From: Microbacterium thalli | GTDB taxonomy: Bacteria; Actinomycetota; Actinomycetes; Actinomycetales; Microbacteriaceae | Assembly (NCBI RefSeq): GCF_028737325.1 | Contig: NZ_JAQZCH010000001.1 | Coordinates: 912,732-976,731 of the forward strand | Length of the DNA stretch: 64,000 nt | Direction of reading: 5' to 3' | In this document: piece after piece, positions 16,189 to 24,696 of the stretch | Layout: every line of letters begins with the position of its first letter | Numbering within the stretch: position 1 is the first letter of the stretch | Made by a program: the position numbers and the translations under genes | The notes under the pieces: model-generated | The model's input: only the letters and a program-made list of their open reading frames with translations | What the model was told of the DNA's origin: nothing | Databases searched by the model: none

Positions 16189-17469
16189 ATGAAGGCGAAC
16201 CGTCTTCTCGCATCGATCGGCATCGTCGCCGTCGGTGCGCTCGCCCTGAGCGGATGCGGCGGCGCGCAGGCGCCGGCGGCCGCGGAATTCGATCCCGACG
16301 AGAAAGTCACGCTGACCTACGCGTTCTGGGGCAACGACGACCGCGCTCAGCGCTATGACCAGCTGATCGCGGCGTTCAACGAGGAATACCCGAACATCGC
16401 GGTCAACGTCAGCTTCACCGACTTCCCGAGCTACTGGGAGAAGCGGCAGACCGAGGCGGCGGGCGGCGGTCTGCCCGACGTCTTCCAGTTCTCCGACAGC
16501 TACCTGCGCCAGTACGGCCAGTCCGGGCACCTGCTCGACCTCGCCGAGGTGGCCGATCAGATCGACATGACCACGTTCGACGACGGTCTGCTCGGCACCG
16601 GCGCGCTCGACGGCACGCAGTACTCGTTGCCGACCGGGTACAGCCTGTGGGCGAACTTCGTCAACGACGATCTGGTCGCGCAGGCCGGGGTGGAGACGCC
16701 GGAAGGCGGAACCGACGTCGCCGCGTTCGACGAGTGGATGGCCGAGGTCACCGACGGAACCGGCGGCGCGGTATACGGCGGGACCGACCACACCCAGCGC
16801 ATCCAGGGCTTCGAACTCGCCCTGCGCGCCGAGGGCGGCAACCTGTTCACCGAGGACGGCGAGCTCGGGTTCACGAAGGACCAGCTGCGTGATTTCTGGG
16901 AGAGCGGGGCGGAGCTGCGCGACGGGGTCACCGTGCCGCAGCAGCGACTCGAGGAGCTCTCGCCCAAGTCGGGCTTCGGCGCCGCGCTGACGGCCAGCGA
17001 GATGAGCTGGAGCAACTTCCTCGGCGGCTACCTCGCCGACTCGGGCGCCTCGTCGATCTCGATCATCGCGCCTCCGACCGCCAAGGAGGGGTCGAAGGAC
17101 CTCTACCGGCAGGCCGGCCTGCAGGTCGCCATCTCGGCGAAGACCGAGCACCCGCAGGCCGCAGCGCTGTTCCTCGACTTCGTCGTGAACTCCGAGGCGG
17201 CCGGCGAGATCTTCGGCACGACGCTCGGATTCCCGGCGTCGACCTCCAAGCTCGCCGGTGCCACGCTCGAGGGCGCCGACAAGCAGGTCGCCGACTACAT
17301 CGAGGCTGCGGAGGACCGCATCGGCGACGCACCGCCCGTTCCCGTCGCCGGATACGGCACCCTCGAGCAGACGTTCTGGGAGCTCGGCAAGTCGCTCGGC
17401 CTCGGCGCCACGTCGGTGGACCAGGCTGTGGATCAGTTCTTCTCCGAAGCCGAGGTCGTCCTCGGCTGA
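16189..17469 (+). CDS. ABC sugar importer solute-binding lipoprotein (second paralogue)
   Basis: 426 residues. Signal sequence with basic start (KANR), hydrophobic stretch and LSGC lipobox near residue 20. It is a family 1 extracellular sugar-binding protein sharing extended blocks with the first binding protein (FDPDEKVTL, AFWGND, FNEEYPNI, WEKRQTEAAGGGLPDV, EGGNLFTEDGE). The two evidently arose by duplication and then diverged in the central, presumably sugar-contacting, parts. The ATG at 16189 follows AAAGGACC, a good ribosome binding site. There is only one permease pair, so either the two proteins feed the same channel with different ligands, or one serves as a sensor. It is followed by its own hairpin and then the GH51 gene. 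Confidence 0.9.
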   Translation: MKANRLLASIGIVAVGALALSGCGGAQAPAAAEFDPDEKVTLTYAFWGNDDRAQRYDQLIAAFNEEYPNIAVNVSFTDFPSYWEKRQTEAAGGGLPDVFQFSDSYLRQYGQSGHLLDLAEVADQIDMTTFDDGLLGTGALDGTQYSLPTGYSLWANFVNDDLVAQAGVETPEGGTDVAAFDEWMAEVTDGTGGAVYGGTDHTQRIQGFELALRAEGGNLFTEDGELGFTKDQLRDFWESGAELRDGVTVPQQRLEELSPKSGFGAALTASEMSWSNFLGGYLADSGASSISIIAPPTAKEGSKDLYRQAGLQVAISAKTEHPQAAALFLDFVVNSEAAGEIFGTTLGFPASTSKLAGATLEGADKQVADYIEAAEDRIGDAPPVPVAGYGTLEQTFWELGKSLGLGATSVDQAVDQFFSEAEVVLG

Positions 17470-17476
17470 CCGTCCC

Positions 17477-17508
17477 GGGGATGCCGCGCGCGGGCGTGCG
17501 GCATCCCC
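17477..17508 (+). terminator. strong intercistronic hairpin after the second binding-protein gene
   Basis: GGGGATGCCGC (17477-17487) pairs perfectly with GCGGCATCCCC (17498-17508) around a 10-base loop, 7 bases after the stop codon and 22 bases before the GH51 start. It lacks a U-tract. Position and size mirror the hairpin after the first binding-protein gene, although the stem sequence differs. Confidence 0.7.
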
Positions 17509-17529
17509 ACCCCCACCTCGAGGAAAGCC

Positions 17530-19053
17530 ATGACGTCAACGAACGCCGCCATCGACCCCCGCTTCGAGATCGCCCGGATCGACCGCCGAATCTTCGGCGG
17601 GTTCGTCGAGCACCTCGGCCGTCACATCTACGACGGCATCCACGAGCCCGCCCACCCCACGGCCGACGCGGACGGCTTCCGTGCCGACGTCGTCGAGCTG
17701 GTGCGCGAGCTCGGGGTGTCGACGATCCGCTATCCCGGCGGCAACTTCGTCTCGGGCTACCGCTGGGAGGACGGCGTGGGCCCGGCCGAGCAGCGGCCGC
17801 GCCGCCTCGACCTCGCCTGGCACTCGACCGAGACCAACGAGGTCGGCCTGCACGAGTTCGCGCGGTGGCTGGAGCTCGTGGGCAGCGACCTCATGCTCGC
17901 GGTCAACCTCGGTACCCGCGGCACGCAGGAGGCGATCGACCTGCTCGAGTACGTGAACGCCGACGCCGACACGGCATGGACGCGCCAGCGCATCGCCAAC
18001 GGCCGCGCCGAGCCGTTCGACGTGCGCATGTGGTGCCTCGGCAACGAGATGGACGGGCCGTGGCAGCTCGGCCACCGCAACGCCGATGACTACGGCAAGC
18101 TCGCCTCGCGCACGGCGAAGGCGATGCGGATGCTCGACCCGGGCGTCGAACTCGTCGTGTGCGGATCATCCGGCAGCGGCATGCCGACCTTCGGGTCGTG
18201 GGAGCGGACCGTCCTCGAGCACACGTTCGACGACGTCGACTTCATCTCGTGCCACTCGTACTACCAGGAGCGCTTCGGCGACGCGCAGGAGTTCCTGGCC
18301 TCGGGCGTGGACATGTCGCGGTTCATCGCCTCGGTGGTCGCGATCGCCGATGCGGTCGCGGCGACCAAGAAGAGCGACAAGCGGATCATGATCTCCTTCG
18401 ACGAGTGGAACGTCTGGTACCTCCACAACGACGAGGGCGGGCAGGACGACAAGCCCGTCGAGCCGGGCTGGCCCGTCGCCCCGCGACTGCTGGAGGACCA
18501 GTACCACGCACTCGACGCCGTCGTCTTCGGCGACCTGCTCGTGACGCTGCTGCAGCACAGCGACCGGGTGCGCTCCGCCTCGCTCGCCCAGCTCGTGAAC
18601 GTCATCGCGCCGATCATGACCGAGCCCGGCGGACCGGCGTGGCGGCAGACCACCTTCTTCCCGTTCTCGCTGACGTCGCGGCTCGCCGGCGACCGCGCGA
18701 TCTCTGTCGCCGTCGAATCCGGGACGTTCGAGAGCGAGCGGTTCGGGACCGTCGCGAACGTCAACGCCGTCGCGACCCTCGGCGATGACGGCGCGGCGCT
18801 GTTCGTGGTGAACCGCTCGACGACCGCCGGCGAGGAGCTGCGCATCGACGTCTCGGCGCTGGGCGACGCGCTCGGTCGGGCGCTCTCGATCACCGAGTCG
18901 CACCTGCTGCACGACGACGACCGCTACGCGGCGAACACGCTCGCCGACCCCGAGCGGGTCGGTGTGACGCCCCTGGCAGGCGCCGCGATCGACGGCGGCA
19001 TCCTGTCGTTCACGCTGCCGCCGATCTCGTGGGCGGCTGTGCGGCTCGGCTGA
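17530..19053 (+). CDS. abfA: alpha-L-arabinofuranosidase, glycoside hydrolase family 51
   Basis: 507 residues, the normal length for intracellular GH51 enzymes. Visible landmarks are FGGFVEHLGRHIYDGI near 18-33, the acid/base E173 in GNEMDGPW and the nucleophile E292 in FDEWNVWY, with a C-terminal beta-sandwich. It removes terminal alpha-L-arabinofuranosyl residues from arabino-oligosaccharides such as arabinan or arabinoxylan fragments. There is no signal peptide, so it acts on imported oligosaccharides. It sits at the end of the importer operon, giving the best clue to the transported substrate. ATG 17530 has GAGGAAAG at 17519-17526 as ribosome binding site. Confidence 0.93.
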   Translation: MTSTNAAIDPRFEIARIDRRIFGGFVEHLGRHIYDGIHEPAHPTADADGFRADVVELVRELGVSTIRYPGGNFVSGYRWEDGVGPAEQRPRRLDLAWHSTETNEVGLHEFARWLELVGSDLMLAVNLGTRGTQEAIDLLEYVNADADTAWTRQRIANGRAEPFDVRMWCLGNEMDGPWQLGHRNADDYGKLASRTAKAMRMLDPGVELVVCGSSGSGMPTFGSWERTVLEHTFDDVDFISCHSYYQERFGDAQEFLASGVDMSRFIASVVAIADAVAATKKSDKRIMISFDEWNVWYLHNDEGGQDDKPVEPGWPVAPRLLEDQYHALDAVVFGDLLVTLLQHSDRVRSASLAQLVNVIAPIMTEPGGPAWRQTTFFPFSLTSRLAGDRAISVAVESGTFESERFGTVANVNAVATLGDDGAALFVVNRSTTAGEELRIDVSALGDALGRALSITESHLLHDDDRYAANTLADPERVGVTPLAGAAIDGGILSFTLPPISWAAVRLG

Positions 19054-19120
19054 CCCGCCGCGCGACCTCACCCCTCGGCTGCGCGGCTTGCGCGGAGCCG
19101 TCACCCCCCTCTACAGTGTG

Positions 19121-19134
19121 GGAAAGCGCTTACC
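19121..19134. promoter_or_regulatory. LacI-type operator before the six-gene 19171 operon
   Basis: GGAAAGCGCTTACC, 37 bases before the GTG at 19171. It is one of the best matches to the consensus in this window. The operon it precedes contains the LacI-family gene itself, so autoregulation is likely. Confidence 0.78.
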
Positions 19135-19170
19135 ACTCCCACCGTGAGCGAACCATTCGAAGGACGAACC

Positions 19171-20388
19171 GTGTCAGAGACGACCATCCTCAGCCCCGCG
19201 CCGGAGACGGCGACCGCCCCGCAGGTCCGTGAGATCGGCATCATCATGAACGGCGTCTCGGGCCGCATGGGGTACCGCCAGCACCTCGTGCGCTCGATCC
19301 TCGCGATCCGCGACCAGGGCGGCATCGAGCTGCCCGACGGCACGAAGGTGACCGTCAAGCCGCTCCTGGTCGGTCGCAGCGAGGCGAAGCTCGCCGACCT
19401 CGCCGCCAAGCACGACATCGAGGACTACACGACCGACCTCGACGCCGCGCTCGCCGACCCCCGCTGGGAGATCTACGCCGACTTCCTCGTGACGAAGGCC
19501 CGCGCCTCGGCGCTGCGCAAGGCGATCGCGGCGGGCAAGACGGTCTACACCGAGAAGCCCACCGCCGAGTCGGTCGACGAGGCGCTCGAGCTGGCGAAGC
19601 TCGCCGCCGAGGCCGGCGTCAAGACCGGCGTCGTCCACGACAAGCTCTACCTCCCCGGGCTGCAGAAGCTCAAGCGCCTCATCGACTCGGGGTTCTTCGG
19701 CCGCATCCTGTCGGTGCGCGGCGAGTTTGGCTACTGGGTCTTCGAGGGCGACTGGCAGCCGGCGCAGCGTCCCTCGTGGAACTACCGTGCCGAGGACGGC
19801 GGCGGCATCATCGTCGACATGTTCCCGCACTGGAACTACGTGCTCGAGAACCTCTTCGGCACCGTCGAGACGGTCTACGCGCAGGCCGCCGTGCACATCG
19901 CCGACCGCTGGGACGAGAAGGGCGAGCACTACACGGCGACCGCCGAGGATGCCGCGTACGGCGTGTTCGAGCTCGACGGCGGCCCCGAGCACGGACCGAT
20001 CGTCGCGCAGATCAACTCGTCGTGGACCGTGCGCGTCAACCGCGACGAACTCGTCGAGTTCCACGTCGACGGCACCCACGGCTCGGCGGTCGTCGGCCTG
20101 TTCGGCGCGAAGATTCAGCCGCGCAACGCCACCCCCAAGCCGGTCTGGAACCCCGATCTCGAGGACGACCACGACTACGACGCCGACTGGCAGAGCGTCC
20201 CCACCAACGACGTGTTCCTCAACGGGTTCCGTCAGCAGTGGGAGGAGTTCCTCACCTCGTACGTCACCGACACCCCCTACGAGTTCGACCTGCTCGCCGG
20301 GGCCCGCGGGGTGCAGCTGGCCGAGGCCGGTCTGCAGTCGAGCCGCGAGGGCCGCAAGGTCGCGCTGCCGGTCCTCAGCATCGACTGA
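19171..20388 (+). CDS. Gfo/Idh/MocA-family oxidoreductase (GVSGRMG variant)
   Basis: 405 residues. The nucleotide-binding loop reads MNGVSGRMGYRQH near residues 24-36, closer to a DapB-like GxxGxMG than the usual GxGxxG of Gfo/Idh enzymes. It has TEKPT near 128 and a C-terminal alpha/beta domain rich in aromatic residues. This subgroup is regularly encoded beside a DUF993 protein and a sugar isomerase-like TIM barrel, as here. The GTG at 19171 is preferred over an in-frame GTG 27 bases upstream because AAGGA (19160-19164) is spaced six bases from it. Cytoplasmic, NAD(P)-dependent sugar or sugar-acid dehydrogenase; substrate unknown. Confidence 0.85.
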   Translation: MSETTILSPAPETATAPQVREIGIIMNGVSGRMGYRQHLVRSILAIRDQGGIELPDGTKVTVKPLLVGRSEAKLADLAAKHDIEDYTTDLDAALADPRWEIYADFLVTKARASALRKAIAAGKTVYTEKPTAESVDEALELAKLAAEAGVKTGVVHDKLYLPGLQKLKRLIDSGFFGRILSVRGEFGYWVFEGDWQPAQRPSWNYRAEDGGGIIVDMFPHWNYVLENLFGTVETVYAQAAVHIADRWDEKGEHYTATAEDAAYGVFELDGGPEHGPIVAQINSSWTVRVNRDELVEFHVDGTHGSAVVGLFGAKIQPRNATPKPVWNPDLEDDHDYDADWQSVPTNDVFLNGFRQQWEEFLTSYVTDTPYEFDLLAGARGVQLAEAGLQSSREGRKVALPVLSID

Positions 20389-20396
20389 GCCGCGTC

Positions 20397-21599
20397 ATGA
20401 CCGAGCTCACCCTCCTCGGCGCCGACGGCGCCGTCACCTTCGTTCCCCTCAGCGACGCGCCCGGTTTCGCTCGGCCCGCGACGCCGCTGCGCAGCCGTGT
20501 CGCCTACGCTGCGGCGCACGTCGTGCCGGTCGTCTCGGCCGACAACACCCCCGGCCAGCCGGCGCAGATCGATTGGGACGCGACCCTGGGGTTTCGCCGG
20601 TCGGTCTACTCGTGGGGCCTCGGCGTCGCCGACGCGATGGACACCGCGCAGCGGAACATGGGGCTGGATGCCGCCGCGACCCGCGAGCTCATCGCCCGCT
20701 CGGCGGAGGTCGCGCGCGAGGAGGGCGGCTCGGTCGTCGTCGGCGTCAACACCGACCACGTCGACGACGAGCACATCGCGCTCGACCGGGTGATCGACGC
20801 CTTCAAGAGCCAGCTCGCCTACACCGAGGACCAGGGCGCTGGACCGGTTCTCATGGCGTCGCGGCACCTCGCGCGGGCGGCGGCGTCGGCCGACGACTAC
20901 CGACGCGTCTACCGGGAGGTGCTCGCGGCGGCATCCGGTCCGGTCGTGCTGCATTGGCTCGGCACGGCGTTCGACCCCGCGCTCGCGGGCTACTTCGGGT
21001 CGTCCGACTGGCGGGCGGCATCCGACGTGCTCCTCGAGATCATCGGCGAGAACACCGACAAGGTCGCGGGCGTGAAGATGAGCCTGCTCGACGCGGCGTC
21101 CGAGGTCTCGGTGCGCGAGCGCCTGCCCGAGGGCGTGCGCATGTTCACCGGCGACGACTTCAACTACGTCGGCCTCATCGGCGGTGCCGATGTGCCCGAG
21201 GCGTCTCAGCCCGAACGCGACCCCGCCTCGGCGCGGCAGCACTCCGACGCGCTGCTCGGCGCGTTCGCGGCGCTCACTCCGGTCGCGTCGGCCGCGATCC
21301 AGGCGCTGGATGCGGGCGACGCCGACCGGTACCTTGCGATCCTCGGGCCCACCGAGGAGCTCAGCCGGCAGATCTTCGCGGCGCCGACCTTCTACTACAA
21401 GACCGGCGTCGCCTTCCTGTCGTGGCTGAACGGGCACCAGGCCGCGTTCCAGATGGTGGGCGGACTGCACTCGGCGCGCAGCCTGCCGCACCTCTCTCGC
21501 ATCGTCGAGCTGGCGAACGCCGCGCGCGCACTCGAGCAGCCGGAGCTGGCCGCCGATCGCTGGCACGCCCTGCTGCGCGTGAACGGGGTCGAGGCGTGA
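20397..21599 (+). CDS. DUF993 protein, dihydrodipicolinate synthase-like TIM barrel
   Basis: 400 residues, matching DUF993 proteins that are distantly related to DapA-type lyases. Features: VVPVVSADNTPGQPAQIDW near 41-59, NTDHVDDEHI near 117-126, VLHWLG near 184, and GVKMSLLD near 224-231, whose Lys occupies the place of the Schiff-base lysine in the DapA superfamily. An aldolase or lyase reaction on a keto sugar is therefore plausible, but no activity is established that I can name. ATG 20397 follows the oxidoreductase stop by eight bases; its end overlaps the next gene as GTGA. Confidence 0.8.
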   Translation: MTELTLLGADGAVTFVPLSDAPGFARPATPLRSRVAYAAAHVVPVVSADNTPGQPAQIDWDATLGFRRSVYSWGLGVADAMDTAQRNMGLDAAATRELIARSAEVAREEGGSVVVGVNTDHVDDEHIALDRVIDAFKSQLAYTEDQGAGPVLMASRHLARAAASADDYRRVYREVLAAASGPVVLHWLGTAFDPALAGYFGSSDWRAASDVLLEIIGENTDKVAGVKMSLLDAASEVSVRERLPEGVRMFTGDDFNYVGLIGGADVPEASQPERDPASARQHSDALLGAFAALTPVASAAIQALDAGDADRYLAILGPTEELSRQIFAAPTFYYKTGVAFLSWLNGHQAAFQMVGGLHSARSLPHLSRIVELANAARALEQPELAADRWHALLRVNGVEA

Positions 21600-22480
21600 G
21601 CGTCGACGCCCGCCTGTCGATCAACCAGGCCACGATCAAGCACGCCGACCTCGCTACGGCGCTGCACGTCACGGCGCAGGCGGGCGTCGAGGCGATCGGG
21701 CTGTGGCGCGAGCCGGTCAACGAGGTCGGTCTCACGACGGCCGCCGCGATGCTCGCCGACTCGGGCCTGCGGTTCACCACGCATTGCCGAGCGGGCTTCT
21801 TCACGATGCCCGAGGGGCCGGCTCGCCGCGCCTCGCTCGACGACAACCGCGTCGCGATCGACGAGACGGCGACCCTCGCGGCCGCGGGAGCGGCCGGATC
21901 GACCGCCGTCCTCGTGCTCGTCGCCGGCGGGCTGGCGGAGGGGTCGCGCGACCTCGTCGGCGCCCGCGAGCGCGTGCGCGATGCGATCGGCGAGCTCGCA
22001 CCGTACGCGCAGGCGGCGGGCGTCACGCTGGCCATCGAGCCGCTGCATCCGATGTTCGCCTCGGACCGGTGCGTCGTCTCGACGCTGGAGCAGGCGCTCG
22101 ACATCGCGGCGGACTTCGCCCCCGACGTCGTCGGGGCGGCGGTCGACACGTTCCACATCTTCTGGGACCCCGACGTCCTGCCCGCCATCGAGCGCGCCGG
22201 ACGCGAGGGCCGCATCGCGACCTACCAGGTGTGCGACTGGAAGACGCCGCTGCCGGCCGACGTGCTGCTCAGCCGCCACTATCCCGGCGACGGCGTCATC
22301 GACTTCGCCGCGCTCACCCGGGCCGTCGCGGCCACGGGCTACGACCGCGACATCGAAGTCGAGATCTTCAACGCCGACATCTGGGCCGACGATCCCGCCG
22401 CCGTCGTCGCCCGCACCGCCGCCGCCTTCGGTGACGCCGTCGCTCCGCACCTCGCCGGCGCGCGAGCGGCCACGGCATAG
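21596..22480 (+). CDS. sugar phosphate isomerase/epimerase-like TIM barrel (AP endonuclease 2/xylose isomerase fold)
   Basis: 294 residues. It is a xylose isomerase-like barrel with metal-ligand candidates E153 in AIEPLHP, D188 and H191 in DTFHIFW, H near 229 in SRHYPGDGVID, and E near 256 in EVEIFN. Family members isomerise, epimerise or dehydrate small sugars and inositols. The GTG start at 21596 overlaps the DUF993 stop. Oxidoreductase, DUF993 and isomerase form a three-gene cassette that probably carries out consecutive steps on one sugar: oxidation, isomerisation or epimerisation, and C-C cleavage. That order is an inference. Confidence 0.82.
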   Translation: MSVDARLSINQATIKHADLATALHVTAQAGVEAIGLWREPVNEVGLTTAAAMLADSGLRFTTHCRAGFFTMPEGPARRASLDDNRVAIDETATLAAAGAAGSTAVLVLVAGGLAEGSRDLVGARERVRDAIGELAPYAQAAGVTLAIEPLHPMFASDRCVVSTLEQALDIAADFAPDVVGAAVDTFHIFWDPDVLPAIERAGREGRIATYQVCDWKTPLPADVLLSRHYPGDGVIDFAALTRAVAATGYDRDIEVEIFNADIWADDPAAVVARTAAAFGDAVAPHLAGARAATA

Positions 22481-22489
22481 ACTCGGCTC

Positions 22490-23524
22490 GTGGGACAGAC
22501 GGGGATGTCGCCGCGTGGCGCGGCCACGCTGCACGACGTGGCGCGAGAGGCGGGGGTGTCGCTCGCGACCGCCTCGCGGGCGCTCAACGGCTCGACCCGC
22601 AAGGTCGCCGACGCCTACCGCGAGCGGGTCGAGCAGGCCGCGGCGCGGCTCGGCTACACCGCGAACCTGTCGGCGCAGGCGACCGCCCGGGGCACCTCGG
22701 CGATCGTGGCCCTGCTGGTCGCCGACATCGCCGACCCCTACTTCGGTCAGCTGGCGGCCGGCGTCGCACGCGGCGCCGACGAGGCCGGCCTCGTCGTGAC
22801 CGTCGCGATCACCGAGCGCGACCCGGCGCGGGAGCTGCGTCTGGTGCGCGCCCTGCGGGGGCAGCGACCGCGCGGCATCATCCTCGCCGCGTCGCGGACC
22901 TCGCGCGAGATGTCCGACGAGCTGACCGCCGAGCTCGACCTCATCGCCGCGGCCGGCGGCACGGTCGTCGCTCTCGGCGCCGGGGCACCCTCCGTCCGCA
23001 GCGTCACGATCGACAACCACGGCGGCGCGCGCGAGCTCGGCGCCGCCCTCGCCGCGCGCGGGTACCGCGCGGCCGTCGTCCTCGCGGCGGCCGAGGGCGT
23101 CGTCACGAGCGACGACCGCCTCGCCGGCTTCACCGAGGGGTTCACCGCCGGGGGCGGCGCTGAGCCCCGCGTCTACCGGGGCGGGTTCAGCCGCGAGTCC
23201 GGCACGGAATCGATGGCGGCTGCCCTGGCCGACGGCGTCGAGCCCGGCACGGTGGTCTTCGGCATCAGCGACGTCGTCGCCATCGGTGCGCTCACCGCGG
23301 TGCGCGCGGCCGGTCGCGAACCGGGCGCCGACATCGCTCTCGCCGGCTTCGACGACATCCCCACGGGCCGTGACGTCACGCCGCCGCTCACGACCGTGCG
23401 CGTTCCGCTGCTCGAGGTCGGTCAGCGCGCGCTGCGGGCCGCGATCGACGCGCCGGGCGACACCGATGACGCGTCGCTGCCGCTCGAGGTGCTCGTGCGC
23501 GAGAGCACGCCCGCGCGCGGGTGA
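22490..23524 (+). CDS. LacI/GalR-family transcriptional regulator
   Basis: 344 residues. The N-terminal helix-turn-helix starts TLHDVAREAGVS near residue 13 and continues ATASRALNG, with the hinge near 50-60 (LSAQATARG). The rest is a periplasmic-binding-protein-like effector domain. The GTG start is nine bases after the preceding stop. It is the only LacI-family gene in the window and lies in an operon behind a matching operator (19121-19134). It is thus the prime candidate to bind the seven GGAAAGCGCTTTCC-like sites that flank this catabolic locus. The effector is unknown but is probably a sugar or sugar acid derived from arabino-oligosaccharide breakdown. Confidence 0.9.
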   Translation: MGQTGMSPRGAATLHDVAREAGVSLATASRALNGSTRKVADAYRERVEQAAARLGYTANLSAQATARGTSAIVALLVADIADPYFGQLAAGVARGADEAGLVVTVAITERDPARELRLVRALRGQRPRGIILAASRTSREMSDELTAELDLIAAAGGTVVALGAGAPSVRSVTIDNHGGARELGAALAARGYRAAVVLAAAEGVVTSDDRLAGFTEGFTAGGGAEPRVYRGGFSRESGTESMAAALADGVEPGTVVFGISDVVAIGALTAVRAAGREPGADIALAGFDDIPTGRDVTPPLTTVRVPLLEVGQRALRAAIDAPGDTDDASLPLEVLVRESTPARG

Positions 23525-24696
23525 CGGCCGTGACGCGCGTCGTCGTCGCGATCGACAGTCTCAAGGGGTCGCTCTCGGCTGCCGCGGCGGCCCGCGCCCT
23601 CGCGGCGGGGTGGACGGCCGCCGAGCCCGCGGCGCGGATCGACCTGCGCCCCATGGCCGACGGCGGCGAGGGGACGCTCGACGCGTTCGCCGCGGCGGTG
23701 CCGGGCGCCCGTCGGATGCCGGTGACGGTCACGGGCCCGCACGGCGAGCCTGTCGCGGCGTCGTGGCTGTGGCTTCCGTCGCCCGACGACGAACGCGGCA
23801 CGGGCGTCGTCGAGCTCGCGTCGACGTCGGGCATCGAGTTGCTCGGCGACGTTCGGCGCGGCCTCGACGCCGACACGACCGGCTTCGGGCAGGCGATCGC
23901 CGCGGCGCTCGACGCCGGCGTCTCGCGGGTCGTCCTCGGCATCGGATCGAGCGCCTCGACCGACGGCGGCGTCGGCATGCTGCGGGCGCTGGGCGCACGG
24001 TTCGCCGACCGACACGGTGCCGACATCGTCCCCGGCGCCCGCGGCCTCGCCGATCTCGCGACCGCCGACCTCGCGGAGCTGCGTCCGCTGCCCCCCGGCG
24101 GCGCCGTCGTGCTCACCGACGTGTCGAACCCGTTGCTGGGTGCCCGCGGCGCCGCGGCGGTCTTCGGACCGCAGAAGGGCCTGGATGCCGCCGGGGTCGC
24201 CGCCGCCGAACGGGCGCTGGCCGGTCTGTCGCGGGCCGTGCCGCGGGGCGATGTCCTCGCGTCGACCGACGGGGCGGGAGCGGCCGGCGGCACCGGATTC
24301 GGGCTGCTCGCCTGGGGTGCCGGTCTCACACCCGGTGCCCGCGAAGTCGCGACGCTCATCGGTCTCGCGGATGCCGTCGCGGCGGCGGATCTGGTCATCA
24401 CCGGCGAGGGCTCGTTCGACGGGCAGTCCGCTGCGGGCAAAGTGCCCGCGTTCGTCGCCGAGCTCGCCGCGCACGCCGGGGTGCCCGCCGCCCTCGTCGC
24501 CGGCAGGATCGCGCCGGATGCCGAGACGGCGGCGTTCGCGGCATCCGTCTCGCTCACCGACCTCGCCGGGTCGTCGGATGCGTCGTTCGCCGACCCCGCC
24601 CGCTGGCTGCGCGCAGCGGGGGCCGCCCTCGCCGCAACCGTTTCCGCAGGCGGAGCCGACCGGCCGACCGGTCGCGGCACGGGAGCCGGAGCGTGA
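23521..24696 (+). CDS. glycerate kinase (type II, GarK/GlxK family)
   Basis: 391 residues. It opens VVVAIDSLKGSLSA, then has MADGGEGTLDAF near 43-54, IGSSASTDGG near 142, DVSNPLLG near 200 and TGEGSFDGQS near 296-305. All are signatures of the glycerate 2-kinase family, which phosphorylates glycerate with ATP to feed glycolysis. It links the locus to a pathway that yields glycerate or tartronate semialdehyde, consistent with aldarate-type catabolism. The GTG start at 23521 overlaps the LacI stop (GTGA), and its own stop overlaps the next gene (GTGA). Confidence 0.92.
   Translation: MTAVTRVVVAIDSLKGSLSAAAAARALAAGWTAAEPAARIDLRPMADGGEGTLDAFAAAVPGARRMPVTVTGPHGEPVAASWLWLPSPDDERGTGVVELASTSGIELLGDVRRGLDADTTGFGQAIAAALDAGVSRVVLGIGSSASTDGGVGMLRALGARFADRHGADIVPGARGLADLATADLAELRPLPPGGAVVLTDVSNPLLGARGAAAVFGPQKGLDAAGVAAAERALAGLSRAVPRGDVLASTDGAGAAGGTGFGLLAWGAGLTPGAREVATLIGLADAVAAADLVITGEGSFDGQSAAGKVPAFVAELAAHAGVPAALVAGRIAPDAETAAFAASVSLTDLAGSSDASFADPARWLRAAGAALAATVSAGGADRPTGRGTGAGA

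Noticed and set aside
24632..24645. LacI operator-like CCGCAACCGTTTCC inside the end of the glycerate kinase gene
   Set aside because: It matches only part of the palindrome, lies within a coding region 48 bases before an overlapping downstream start, and has no promoter-like boxes nearby.
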